The notes: generated from the sequence alone by a model not told the origin. Shown: positions 18,674 through 27,048, numbered from the stretch's first letter. The stretch: 64,000 nt of DNA from Mangrovibacillus cuniculi (GCF_015482585.1 NZ_CP049742.1:2263001-2327000); one strand, 5' to 3'. Made by a program: numbers and translations.

Positions 18674-18690
18674 AGAATTTCGCGCAAAGT
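18674..18690 (-). repeat. Right, inverted copy of the GAAnTTTGCGCGAAAT site
   Basis: Reads GAACTTTGCGCGAAAT on the minus strand. The core TTTGCGCGAAA is itself nearly palindromic, so an operator is as possible as a recombination site. Confidence 0.6.
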
Positions 18691-18856
18691 TCTATTTGTA
18701 GTAGTGAAGGTTAACACCCCCATCCACTCGCTTCTTCTTTAGTATGCTACAAATAACTTGAGTTATCCTACTTATATAATGTACTGAAACAAAATTTTTC
18801 ACAAATACGAAACTTTTATCCCGCATAAATAGTACTATTATTTAGGAGGTGATTTC

Positions 18857-19663
18857 TTGGAAATTATGAAGTCTATAGAAAGCTTATTCACAGCCTTAGG
18901 AATCGATACCCTAACAGGAGCACTATATATTATAATTGTTTTTTCTCTTTTAGCTACAGCAAAAATCTTTAAAGAACAAAACGAACAATCTACTCTTCAA
19001 AAGGAACAATTTAAAGATAGGTACCAGGAAGCACTTTACCTACTTTGGCAAAAGCTTGATCATGAACAGTATCGTTTGTCCAAAGACTTTTATGACATTA
19101 TGCTTTCTAGAAGTACAAGCCTTAATGCATACTTCTTTACCACTTTAAAGGAGCACGTATTGGCTACGACCAATGATAAGGAAAAATACGACAATATACG
19201 AAATCTACTAGCATCGGAATTGGAATTTCTTTCTCCCGCTAATGACATGACAAAAGTCGATAGAAGGTTAATTGACCAACTTCCAGACAAAACAGCCACA
19301 TTTTTGCGTGTGTTTGTACCCTATCTACAAGCCTGTGCATTTTTATTGGTAGTATCCATCTTACTTTTAACTATTAGTAATGAATTTATGGTGATGGTAC
19401 TTTTAGGATTAACCGTTTGTATCATTACGGTTATTGCATTGTTTGATGTATTAAAAAATTCAAGTGACCGGAAGAAAATCGAATTACTTGTAACTCTAGG
19501 TCTCTCTTTCCTTCTTGGTGTTGCCGTCATCATTACAGCTCCATGGCAGCTATTCGTTTCTTACGGCTTATTCTCCGTCTATTTCTTCGGAATGATGTTT
19601 GCTGTGATAAGAAGAGGAAATCAAATGAAAAAATCATCCAATCAACAAAGTATTGCTTCCTAG
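18857..19663 (+). CDS. Hypothetical membrane protein, 268 residues
   Basis: Start TTG 18857, preceded by AGGAGGTGAT, an almost complete anti-16S match that decides this unusual start. It has an N-terminal membrane span (about residues 20-36) and a long cytoplasmic helical part rich in charged residues (KEQNEQSTLQKEQFKDRYQE and on to about residue 150). Four hydrophobic spans follow, at about 158-175, 178-195, 208-226 and 230-248. No family is recognised. It is flanked by recombinase genes and ends in a long terminator shared with the converging recombinase operon. The topology, with a membrane bundle after a coiled region, resembles some defence membrane effectors, but this is only a resemblance. 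Confidence 0.72.
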   Translation: MEIMKSIESLFTALGIDTLTGALYIIIVFSLLATAKIFKEQNEQSTLQKEQFKDRYQEALYLLWQKLDHEQYRLSKDFYDIMLSRSTSLNAYFFTTLKEHVLATTNDKEKYDNIRNLLASELEFLSPANDMTKVDRRLIDQLPDKTATFLRVFVPYLQACAFLLVVSILLLTISNEFMVMVLLGLTVCIITVIALFDVLKNSSDRKKIELLVTLGLSFLLGVAVIITAPWQLFVSYGLFSVYFFGMMFAVIRRGNQMKKSSNQQSIAS

Positions 19664-19685
19664 CATCATCAATATGAAGAATAGA

Positions 19686-19738
19686 AAAATCCCGTCCTTT
19701 TTGGGTTCAATTGACCGAAAAGAGGTGGGATTTTTTTA
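19686..19738. terminator. Long bidirectional terminator
   Basis: AATCCC/GGGATT, CCT/AGG, TTTT/AAAA and GG/CC segments form one interrupted stem, with seven T on the plus side. It separates the converging membrane protein and recombinase operon. Confidence 0.75.
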
Positions 19739-19749
19739 TAAGATTTGTT

Positions 19750-20595
19750 TCACATAAGCACATCATAAATTTCCTTACGAGCATGATGATAGAGCCTTGC
19801 ATATGTTTCTGTTTGTCTTGGATCTACATGTCCCAGTAAAGTTTGAATTCCTATTAATGGCATTCCTTTTTCTGCTAGATGTGCAGCAAACGTATGTCTT
19901 AACACATGCGGACTTACATGAAAGTCTACAAGTTGAGAATATCCTTGGAACCACACCTGAATAGTTCGTGCATGTAGTGCATTAGTACTGTATGAGTTGA
20001 TGTATAGGTATGGTAAACCATCCTTTCGATTATCTACATAACTTCGTAAATATTCCGCACAAACAGCCGTATAAACTACTATCCTTCCCTTCTTTCTCTT
20101 CCCAGAACGAATGTGTATAGTACGCAACTCCCAATCAATATCCTCTAGTTGTATTTTTACCAGTTCACTAATCCTCACCCCTGATGAATAGAGTAATTCT
20201 ATAATAGAACGCTCCATTATATTTTCTTCTGTTAAATTACGCAATTTCTGTACCTGAAATTTGTCTAAATAATACGGTATATTGTCTGGAATTTTGGGAG
20301 GTTTAAAAGAGTGAGCAGGATTCTTCACACAGATTTTTTCTTCCACACAGAATTGAAATAATAGTTTGATTGCGAACAATTCTCGTGCAATAGTTGCTGG
20401 TTGATACCCTTTTGTTTCTAAATGGACCATCCAATTTCGAATGTCTTTTGGCATAATAGTTGAAATAGGGCTATCTTGATACCTCAGGAAATAAGAAATG
20501 GAACTACTATAAATTTTTAGAGTTTTCTCATCTAATCTTGCTTGATAGCTATTTTTAAATGTCCGAATAAACGAAACTATCTCTTCTGTTTTCAC
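19750..20595 (-). CDS. Tyrosine recombinase B2, fourth gene of the recombinase operon
   Basis: 281 residues, GTG start 20595. Complete catalytic set: R141 (SGVRISEL), K in GKRKKGR (about 166-169), H230 and R233 (HVLRHTF), H256 (LGHVD) and Y265 (TETYARL). The N-terminal SAM-like domain spans about 1-95. It resembles gene 21499-22338 much more than its immediate neighbour (shared pattern PYYL, LYxSGVRxSEL, AAHLAEK, LLGHV), so it is the B copy of a second A-B pair. It starts four bases after the A2 stop, in a junction laid out like the A1-B1 junction. Both pairs probably act as hetero-recombinases; the site is unknown. Confidence 0.92.
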   Translation of the reverse strand: MKTEEIVSFIRTFKNSYQARLDEKTLKIYSSSISYFLRYQDSPISTIMPKDIRNWMVHLETKGYQPATIARELFAIKLLFQFCVEEKICVKNPAHSFKPPKIPDNIPYYLDKFQVQKLRNLTEENIMERSIIELLYSSGVRISELVKIQLEDIDWELRTIHIRSGKRKKGRIVVYTAVCAEYLRSYVDNRKDGLPYLYINSYSTNALHARTIQVWFQGYSQLVDFHVSPHVLRHTFAAHLAEKGMPLIGIQTLLGHVDPRQTETYARLYHHARKEIYDVLM

Positions 20596-20599
20596 CCTA

Positions 20600-21484
20600 C
20601 TACCCCATGTATTTCTTGTATAAGGAGATTATACTTTTATCCGGTAATCTAGCATAGATTTGAGTTGTAGATAGATCGGAGTGCCCTAGTTCTTCTGAAA
20701 TGAAAGAAATTTCAGCTCCTTTTGCTAATAAGTTTGTAGCAAACGTATGACGCAAACGGTGTGGATACACTCTTGTTCCAATAGTGTCACCGACAGTTTT
20801 CATATTTGTTTGTATGGCTCTAATACCGAGCCTCTTACCCGTAGAAGTAACAAACAATGATTGAGGTGAGATGTTCTTTGTTGCCTCTAAGTATTTTTCT
20901 AAGAGTAACGCTGCTTTTTCAGAAAAATGTACAAATCGTATCTTCTTTCCCTTTCCTGTTACTTTGGCTGTACGAGATTCAAGGTCAATATCTTCTCTAT
21001 TTAAACTACTTACTTCTCCTACCCTACACCCCGATGATAAAATAAACTCAAATAATGTTCTTTCTCTAAGTGAAAAATTCTCTATTCCATGACGAACTTT
21101 AGCCTCTTCTCCATTAGTAAGGTAACGTGGAACAGGTTGTGGTAATCGTGGAAACCATCTAAATTTCATTGGACTGCTTTCTATATAGTCTTCCTGAATA
21201 CAAAATACATAAAAAGATGAAAGGATACTAAGTCGCAAGCTCAACGTCGTTTCTTTCACATGATTTTGCTTTCTTTGATACCATTCCCAAATCTCTTCTG
21301 AGGATATATTTTTATACGACTCTGTAAAATCAGAAAAGAAATGTGTTAAAAAGCGTCTATAGACAATAATAGATCCTTTTGAGTGGTTTTTAATCTTCAT
21401 ATTAAGCAAAAAATCATTCACTATCTCTTCCGTTTCTTCATTAGGTAGCACTACTGCTAATTTCCAATAGGTTTCATTACTCAT
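20600..21484 (-). CDS. Tyrosine recombinase A2, third gene of the recombinase operon
   Basis: 294 residues; ATG 21484 lies nine bases after GGAGG. Complete catalytic set: R154 (SSGCRVGEVSSL), K178 (TGKGKKIR), H242 and R245 (HRLRHTFATNLLAKGA), H268 (LGHSD) and Y277 (TTQIYARLPD). It matches the A1 protein at 22335-23210 in the same blocks (SGCR, EVSSL, GKGKKIR, HF, FATN, ARxP) and ends in the same MG dipeptide. It follows B1 by 14 bases in one transcription unit. The A proteins differ from the B proteins at the C-terminus (FATNxLAxGA against FAAHLAEK), so each pair contributes two distinct recombinase types. Confidence 0.92.
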   Translation of the reverse strand: MSNETYWKLAVVLPNEETEEIVNDFLLNMKIKNHSKGSIIVYRRFLTHFFSDFTESYKNISSEEIWEWYQRKQNHVKETTLSLRLSILSSFYVFCIQEDYIESSPMKFRWFPRLPQPVPRYLTNGEEAKVRHGIENFSLRERTLFEFILSSGCRVGEVSSLNREDIDLESRTAKVTGKGKKIRFVHFSEKAALLLEKYLEATKNISPQSLFVTSTGKRLGIRAIQTNMKTVGDTIGTRVYPHRLRHTFATNLLAKGAEISFISEELGHSDLSTTQIYARLPDKSIISLYKKYMG

Positions 21485-21498
21485 TACACCATTCCTCC

Positions 21499-22338
21499 TT
21501 ATTGATAAAGATCATACTGCTTCTTTCTCGCATGTTCCATTAATCTCGTATAGATTCGTGTTGAGTTTATATTGACATGGCCTAGTAATTCTTGAATATA
21601 GGTATACGGCATTTGTTTTTCTGCTAAATGTGCAGCAAACGTATGTCTCATCGTATGTGGGACTACTCTAAAACCTAAAGCAGCTGAGTACCCTTGAAAT
21701 TTCTTCTCTACGAAAATTCTACTGAGAGGGTTACCTCGTTGATTGCAAAACAGATAGTTACTTTCGATTTCTCTGTTTTCCAAATAGACTTGCAGTCGAA
21801 CAGCACATTCATATGTAAACAACACAAACCTTTCTTTATTCCCTTTCCCTTTACGAATCCAAATTTGTCTAGTGTCCCATTTTATATCTTCTAGTAAAAT
21901 ATTTAATAACTCACTGACACGTACTCCAGTGGCATATAAAGCTTCTAACATCGCTCTATCTCGTATGTCTTGTAAAGTATACTCTTGTAATTCTGCTACT
22001 TGTCGTTTGGTTAAATAATATGGAAGGGAATCATCTTTCTTTGGAGTATGAATCGTAGAAGTAGGGTTTTTAATGAGCTTATTTTCCTCCATAAGGTATC
22101 GATAGAAGGATTTAATTGCTGATAATTTTAAATGAATAGTTCTTGGCTTTAGCCCTTTCTCTTCCAATGAAGATAACCAAGATCGGATATCAGTTGCTTT
22201 TACTTCATCAACAGGTTTCTCGCAATAAGTAAAAAACTGTTGTAAGGATATCTTGTAGCTCCTAACTGTGTCTTGACTAAAACGAGTTTCATGGTCAACA
22301 AAAAAAGCTTCTATACTAGAGTAGTCCACGTCCTTCAC
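21499..22338 (-). CDS. Tyrosine recombinase B1, second gene of the recombinase operon
   Basis: 279 residues, GTG start at 22338 overlapping the A1 stop by four bases (GTGA), which implies coupled translation. Catalytic residues: R140 (TGVRVSEL), K165 (RKGKGNKER), H228 and R231 (HTMRHTF), H254 (LGHVN) and Y263 (TRIYTRL). It is closest in the window to B2. The domain order is SAM-like (about 1-95), then catalytic (about 105-279), the XerC/XerD size class. No excisionase or replication gene accompanies it. Confidence 0.92.
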   Translation of the reverse strand: MKDVDYSSIEAFFVDHETRFSQDTVRSYKISLQQFFTYCEKPVDEVKATDIRSWLSSLEEKGLKPRTIHLKLSAIKSFYRYLMEENKLIKNPTSTIHTPKKDDSLPYYLTKRQVAELQEYTLQDIRDRAMLEALYATGVRVSELLNILLEDIKWDTRQIWIRKGKGNKERFVLFTYECAVRLQVYLENREIESNYLFCNQRGNPLSRIFVEKKFQGYSAALGFRVVPHTMRHTFAAHLAEKQMPYTYIQELLGHVNINSTRIYTRLMEHARKKQYDLYQ

Positions 22339-23210
22339 CCCATTTTATTTTGATACTGTGTTCTCATTTCTTCCGTTGGAATTCTTGCATATACTCTAGT
22401 TGTATTTAAATCTGCATGACCTAATTCATCTGCGATAAATTCAATACTCGCACCTCTGGCTAACATGTTTGTAGCAAATGTGTGTCTACAACAATGTGGA
22501 TGAAGAGTGAAAGAAAGTTCTGCCCTTTTCCCGATCTTACGAACTACTTCATAAATACCATCCGGTTTTAATTGTTGGTTTCGTCTATTTAAAAACAAAT
22601 AGTCCTCGTCTTGTATCTCTCTAGTATCCAAATATTCTTCTAATAATAGTAAACATTCTACAGAGAAGTGAACCTGCCTAATCTTCTTACCTTTTCCTAC
22701 AACATCTGCAGTTCGCTTCGAAAGAACAACATCTTTTATTTTTAAGCTAGATACTTCTGCACTTCGACATCCAGAGGAGAAAAGAAACAGCAATAAGGCT
22801 CTATCACGTGTAGAGAAGGATTCAGAAGCCTTTTTAACTCTAGCAAACTCTTCTTCTGACAAGTATTTTGGTAAGGAATGAGGTATTTTCGGTTTCCATC
22901 GTTTTTTCATAACTACTCTATCCATGTATCCCTCTAGCAAGCAGAATTGAAAGAAAGATGATAATACACATAGAAACAAATCGATCGTACGTGCTTTCTT
23001 TCCCTTAGAAAATTCTTGTAGCCATTGATGTACATGTAAAGAAGTAAGCTCGTCTAAAGTTACTGTAACTTCTCGAAAAAACCGATTTAACACCCATTCA
23101 TACTTTTGAAGAGTTTGTTCAGCTTTATTAGATAGTTTTAGACTTAACAAATACTCGTCTATTAATTTTTGCAGACTAGTATTCACTGTTTTATTTTCTA
23201 GATTTCCCAT
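22335..23210 (-). CDS. Tyrosine recombinase A1, first gene of the recombinase operon
   Basis: 291 residues; ATG 23210 follows AGGTGATAGA. Catalytic residues: R149 (SSGCRSAEVSSL), K173/K175 (VGKGKKIR), H239 and R242 (HCCRHTFATNMLARGA), H265 (LGHAD) and Y274 (TTRVYARIPTE). It leads the four-gene operon A1-B1-A2-B2, all on the minus strand with gaps or overlaps of 15 bases or less. A near-perfect 28-base palindrome lies 15 bases upstream of the start, where it could be an operator or the recombination core site. Confidence 0.92.
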   Translation of the reverse strand: MGNLENKTVNTSLQKLIDEYLLSLKLSNKAEQTLQKYEWVLNRFFREVTVTLDELTSLHVHQWLQEFSKGKKARTIDLFLCVLSSFFQFCLLEGYMDRVVMKKRWKPKIPHSLPKYLSEEEFARVKKASESFSTRDRALLLFLFSSGCRSAEVSSLKIKDVVLSKRTADVVGKGKKIRQVHFSVECLLLLEEYLDTREIQDEDYLFLNRRNQQLKPDGIYEVVRKIGKRAELSFTLHPHCCRHTFATNMLARGASIEFIADELGHADLNTTRVYARIPTEEMRTQYQNKMG

Positions 23211-23224
23211 TCTATCACCTAACT

Positions 23225-23252
23225 TTGACTAGAATACTAGTATTATGGTCAA
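23225..23252. promoter_or_regulatory. 28-base palindrome upstream of the recombinase operon
   Basis: Outer arms TTGAC and GTCAA and a perfect 12-base centre AATACTAGTATT share one centre at 23238.5; twelve of fourteen pairs match. The size and two-arm layout resemble a tyrosine recombinase core site, and the position also suits an operator. Confidence 0.7.
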
Positions 23253-23364
23253 CTTGACGGTATTGTATTCAGTACAAATAGTGTATATATTTCTGTAAGC
23301 CTACATCTTTCAGTAAACTATGATTCATTATTAGAGAATCAGTGATCCTCTTACAAATTTTGAA

Positions 23365-23462
23365 TAGCGATGTTAGCTCCATTCGCTGACGGCAGTCGCA
23401 TAAATATTCCTACATGAATAGTAAAAGCCCTATAACAGCATGAGAATTAGGGCTTTTTGTAT
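23365..23462. repeat. Diverged repeat block, left copy, with terminator
   Basis: Starts GATGTTAGCTCCATTCGCTG and ends in a hairpin (AAGCCCTA/TTAGGGCTT plus T run, 23428-23462). A diverged counterpart in the same orientation is at 27240-27331. The 23253-23596 gap holds nothing else. Confidence 0.5.
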
Positions 23463-23596
23463 CATTAACTCATACTCTAGATGTCACCATCCTTTCCCCT
23501 TATATTGAAAATTTTAGGATGTGAACTTATCCAGTATTTCTTTAAAGACCTACTGCTCTATAAAAATTTTCGCTGGTGAGTTCAATTCCTTGAACC

Positions 23597-24169
23597 ATGT
23601 TTAGCTGGTGCCTTACGGATTGGGTAGTTGACGATGAGTGTGAGATAGGTATTGAAACAGATGAAAACTATCAAGGAAATGGATGGGCACGAAAAACAGC
23701 ATTAGGAACACTAACCATCGCAAAACAAAGGGGCATCAAAAAAGTTGGTTGGCAATGCTGGTCTAACAACATTGCTTCTCAACGAACTGCTCTGTCTGTT
23801 GGTTTCAAGCCGCTTGCGGATTTCCCTGTTCTGTTTGGATGGAATCATCCTTTAAACAACCTCCTTGTCAACGGAAACCATTATATGCGTGGTGATCGTA
23901 AGTATGAGGTAGAGAAAGATTATCCCCGCGCGGCTTAGAGTTATGCCCAAACAATTGATGAAGGCTGGGACTGGAATGGTGATATGGCATTATACTGGAA
24001 TGCAGCTTGTATGTTATATTTGACCGGCAAAATGGACCAATCGAGTCATTATTACAAAAAGGCTATAGAAATAGGATGGAAAGATATTCATCAACCACAT
24101 TATCATGAATATGTTTATAGAGAAGAGGATAGCGATCAGATCGCACGCATACTTTCAGAGTCAGTATAA
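23597..24169 (+). pseudogene. Broken GNAT acetyltransferase gene
   Basis: A single reading frame interrupted by an in-frame TAG at 23936-23938. Before it, residues such as IGIETDENYQGNGWARKTAL and GWQCWSNNIASQRTALSVGF show acetyl-CoA binding motif A (Q/RxxGxG/A, here YQGNGWA) and motif B of GNAT enzymes. After it the same frame continues with SYAQTIDEGWDWNGDMALYWNAA and a TPR-like helical pair. The N-terminal half of motif C/D is missing, since nothing comparable precedes ATG 23597. With a truncated start and a nonsense codon it is most simply a pseudogene. Confidence 0.8.
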
Positions 24170-24354
24170 AATTAGTATTGTTATACTGCCTTATCGACTT
24201 AGCTTCTAGAATCAAAATAAACATACTGTAGCCAAAATTTCAGCAGTTTTTGTACCAATAAAAGCTAGAGCCCCAGGTAATCTAGTTGAACTAAACCGTA
24301 AGGGATCATACCTGCGAATTTTTGCAGTTAATTTAAGTTAATTGTTAAGGATAG

Positions 24355-24390
24355 GGGTTGCTCTTGTTAATTCAGAGCAACCTCTTTTTT
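24355..24390 (+). terminator. Intrinsic terminator after the GNAT pseudogene
   Basis: GGTTGCTCT and AGAGCAACC arms, nine-base loop, followed by CTCTTTTTTC. Confidence 0.85.
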
Positions 24391-24403
24391 CTTCTCTATT
24401 ACT

Positions 24404-24422
24404 TCAACAATCTGGCCCTTTA
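24404..24422 (+). repeat. Short direct repeat, left copy
   Basis: TTCAACAATCTGGCCCTTT. The same sequence with one change lies at 26766-26784; the two copies bracket the two-gene unit. Confidence 0.55.
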
Positions 24423-24722
24423 ATGAAACGAGGCTAATTCTTTTGAAAGAATTGCGCGTGATTATTGAAGTTGTTCAATAAAACCTTCGTTTGTTGATCA
24501 ACGAGTTTATTATTCACTATGATGAATTTCAAGAAGTAACCAAAATGCAAGTCTTATTCTTTTAATTTCATTACTAATTCCACAATTCCCATTCAATTTA
24601 CATTATAATCTAATATTTCTATAAATGTGATTTATGGTGATAATTAACAAAGATTAATTGTTCATTTATGTTAATATGACAATAAGGATTCAAGTAAAGC
24701 ACTTAACAAGGGAAGAGAGTAT

Positions 24723-25985
24723 ATGAATTTTAATTTACATTTAAAATGTGAAGTTTGTAGTAATACAATTCGATTAAAAGTATATGCAGGATATGAACCA
24801 AAAAATAGTTTTAGCTATTCTTGTCCAGAGTGTAAAATTAGAATTACTGGTCACTTGATATGGAATGATAACCTAGAAGAAAGTTTTATTAAAGAGTTTT
24901 CTTGCATTAATGCAAAAAATACAGTGGAATTCGAAAAAGAAAGTCACGTTCTCCAAGTGGCAACAGAATTTTATACGGATAAAATTAAAAAATTTGATCC
25001 AAATGATCCGACTTTATATCTCTCTCCTTTCATGATGGAGAGTATTTCATTCGAACTTAAAAGGAGAAAACAAAGGTTTGTAAGTAATGTTACAGAAAAT
25101 TTTTCTAATGATTATAAGGTTAGTAACAGATTATGGCAATTGTATAAAATGGAAAACTATAAATATCTAAACAGACAACTTCTTTCAAATAAATTTGTTG
25201 AACCTGTATTACTAGGTGAAATATTGAAGATAGATTATTCCGATAAATTGCTAGAAGTCCTTTATAAGCCATTTTTACCTTTCCTCATCGAGAGTAAAAA
25301 AATCCCTGAATTAATAAATATTAGAAATCAATTATCTTATCTAAAGAAAAATCATAGTGCAGAACTACATCAATTAAAAATAGATTTAGAAGAGTTACTA
25401 AATTATTCCGAGGCCGAGCTTATTCTTTTATTAGATAATTTTTCAAAGTACTATAGTTATATCTGGCCAATTATACTTTCTACTTCACTTAATACCGAAG
25501 ATATAGATGAAATAAAAGAAAAAAAAGGCATTCTAACCACTGATTTTCAGGATTTAAAGAATTATTATGTTGAAGCATTTGAGGTTTTAGCATCGGCCCT
25601 ACCAATACTATTAGGGATTCAAAATATCAAGTTTAGAAAAAGTCGAAATATATTTCATGAAAGCAATGTAAAAAAATTCAAGAATATTAATTCAATTATA
25701 GATTATCATCACAATGTTAGAAAAAAAGGTTACAAAATTCAATTCTTTGAAGAAGAAAATATGTTTTCTTCCTACGATATAACAAAAGTTTTAAATAATG
25801 AAATTAGAAATAGTATAGGTCACTATTCTTATAATGTTGAATCAGATCAACAGTTAATTCATTTTATAGATGGTAAAAAAACATGTAATTTGTACCTAAT
25901 TGAATTTGCAGATTTATTATTACAAACATTTTATGCTACTTTTTTTACTTTTGAAGTAGTATTCTTTTTAAAGAATAATGTTTAG
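24723..25985 (+). CDS. Zinc ribbon protein with C-terminal HEPN-like motif
   Basis: 420 residues, ATG 24723 after GGGAAGAGAG. The N-terminus has a two-CxxC ribbon (C9, C12 and C34, C37). The long middle is helical and lysine-rich. Near the C-terminus, NEIRNSIGHYSYN holds R362-N363 and H367, the R-N-x3-H (Rx4H) signature of HEPN ribonucleases, in a helical context typical for them. HEPN proteins act as RNases in toxin-antitoxin and phage-defence systems. The next gene follows by 66 bases on the same strand. Base composition is markedly AT-rich against the flanking envelope genes, suggesting transfer. The motif is visible; nuclease activity is inferred. Confidence 0.7.
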   Translation: MNFNLHLKCEVCSNTIRLKVYAGYEPKNSFSYSCPECKIRITGHLIWNDNLEESFIKEFSCINAKNTVEFEKESHVLQVATEFYTDKIKKFDPNDPTLYLSPFMMESISFELKRRKQRFVSNVTENFSNDYKVSNRLWQLYKMENYKYLNRQLLSNKFVEPVLLGEILKIDYSDKLLEVLYKPFLPFLIESKKIPELINIRNQLSYLKKNHSAELHQLKIDLEELLNYSEAELILLLDNFSKYYSYIWPIILSTSLNTEDIDEIKEKKGILTTDFQDLKNYYVEAFEVLASALPILLGIQNIKFRKSRNIFHESNVKKFKNINSIIDYHHNVRKKGYKIQFFEEENMFSSYDITKVLNNEIRNSIGHYSYNVESDQQLIHFIDGKKTCNLYLIEFADLLLQTFYATFFTFEVVFFLKNNV

Positions 25986-26051
25986 AAATTTTTGTAAAAA
26001 AATAAATGCTATAAACTATAGAATACTCAGAAATCTAATGGAGGTACAATC

Positions 26052-26669
26052 ATGACTCATACTTCTAGTAAATTAAATGAAGCAAAATTTTTTAATAAAC
26101 TCCTAAAAGATCACTATTTAAAATATCCGGACTTCAATTATTATTTAAATGCATTTTTAAGCTCATCTCGTGCTGTTACATGGGTAATGAATAGTGAGTA
26201 TGACAAAACCAAAGGTTATCATGAATGGTTTGAAAATGAAAAACCAAGCGATGAAATACATGGACTATTAAAAAAAATAAATGACTTAAGAATTCAAACA
26301 AATAAAATTAAACCAGTTAGAGCAAATCCCAATGCCTTATTTACTATTGATGAAACAACAATCACTGATGAAATCAGAGAGCAATTAATAAAAATTGATA
26401 AAAAGAAAGTTTCCATTACTCTATCAGTAGCTAGCGCCGCAAGTGATGAAAAATCAAATGATGAAATTACTTTTAAAGGTAAAATCGAAAATGTCTTTAA
26501 TAGTGTCGATGAGTTTCCAGATGAAAATATTTTAGAGGTCTGTGAGAAATATGTTGAAGAGCTTGAACGTGTTGTATTAGAGTGTGAGAAAAGATTTAAA
26601 CATCTTTTGCCAGAAACTAAATATAAAGGACTTACTATTAATTTTACAAATGGTGATGTTTTAAAATAA
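26052..26669 (+). CDS. Partner protein of the zinc ribbon-HEPN gene
   Basis: 205 residues, ATG 26052 seven bases after GGAGG. Not firmly recognised. The N-terminal helix block FNYYLNAFLSSSRAVTWVM with WFENEKP resembles a widespread helical family of small cytoplasmic proteins often linked to HEPN-type folds, but no R-x4-6-H motif is present (KINDLRIQTNK stands where one might be), so it could be a catalytically dead partner. The C-terminal half is beta-rich (ISITLSVASAAS-like, then FKGKIENVFNSVDEF). It is co-directional with, and 66 bases after, the HEPN-like gene, and shares its AT-rich composition. Confidence 0.62.
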   Translation: MTHTSSKLNEAKFFNKLLKDHYLKYPDFNYYLNAFLSSSRAVTWVMNSEYDKTKGYHEWFENEKPSDEIHGLLKKINDLRIQTNKIKPVRANPNALFTIDETTITDEIREQLIKIDKKKVSITLSVASAASDEKSNDEITFKGKIENVFNSVDEFPDENILEVCEKYVEELERVVLECEKRFKHLLPETKYKGLTINFTNGDVLK

Positions 26670-26765
26670 GTATTTAATTATTGGATATGAGCAATATCTG
26701 CGGAAATTTTTTTAACGTTGTTATCCATAAAATACTTTATAATTTCACTGTATATTTAAAAAAGT

Positions 26766-26784
26766 TGTTCAACAATCTGGTCCT
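26766..26784 (+). repeat. Short direct repeat, right copy
   Basis: TTCAACAATCTGGTCCTTT, one base different from the copy at 24404, in the same orientation. Confidence 0.55.
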
Positions 26785-26957
26785 TTTCTGGAATAGCACC
26801 GTCGGTGTTATTGATTAAACTGAGGGGGAAACTACCTCTCCTCATATCCAACTACCGTTAAGATATGGTGGGCAGCTGTTCCTGTCCCCTCTGTCCAACA
26901 ACTGCCTTCGCGGATCGGGACTCTCACCCTATAGACTCCATCCATGCCGGACACACC

Positions 26958-26994
26958 AAAAAAAGTGAAATCGCAGGTGCGATCTCACTTTTTT
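26958..26994. terminator. Bidirectional terminator hairpin
   Basis: AAAAAAGTGA and TCACTTTTTT outer arms, ATCGC/GCGAT inner arms. It probably closes the two-gene unit. Confidence 0.8.
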
Positions 26995-27048
26995 CTTGTA
27001 TCAAAGCTAGTTTTGTCCCACCCTCTTTAATATCTTTGTCAATTTGCA

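Larger units (their letters stand above)
24170..24722. other. Intergenic stretch before the zinc ribbon-HEPN unit
   Basis: 553 bases without a supported gene. It holds a terminator at 24355-24390, a 19-base repeat near 24404, and an AT-rich region before 24723 that should contain the promoter of the next operon. Confidence 0.5.

Noticed and set aside
16763-23210. Prophage integration module
   Set aside because: No structural, lysis or replication genes of a phage are present; the recombinases are of chromosomal or element type.
23597-24169. GNAT gene as two separate intact genes split by the TAG
   Set aside because: The second part has no start site and continues the same frame and homology pattern; a broken gene is simpler.
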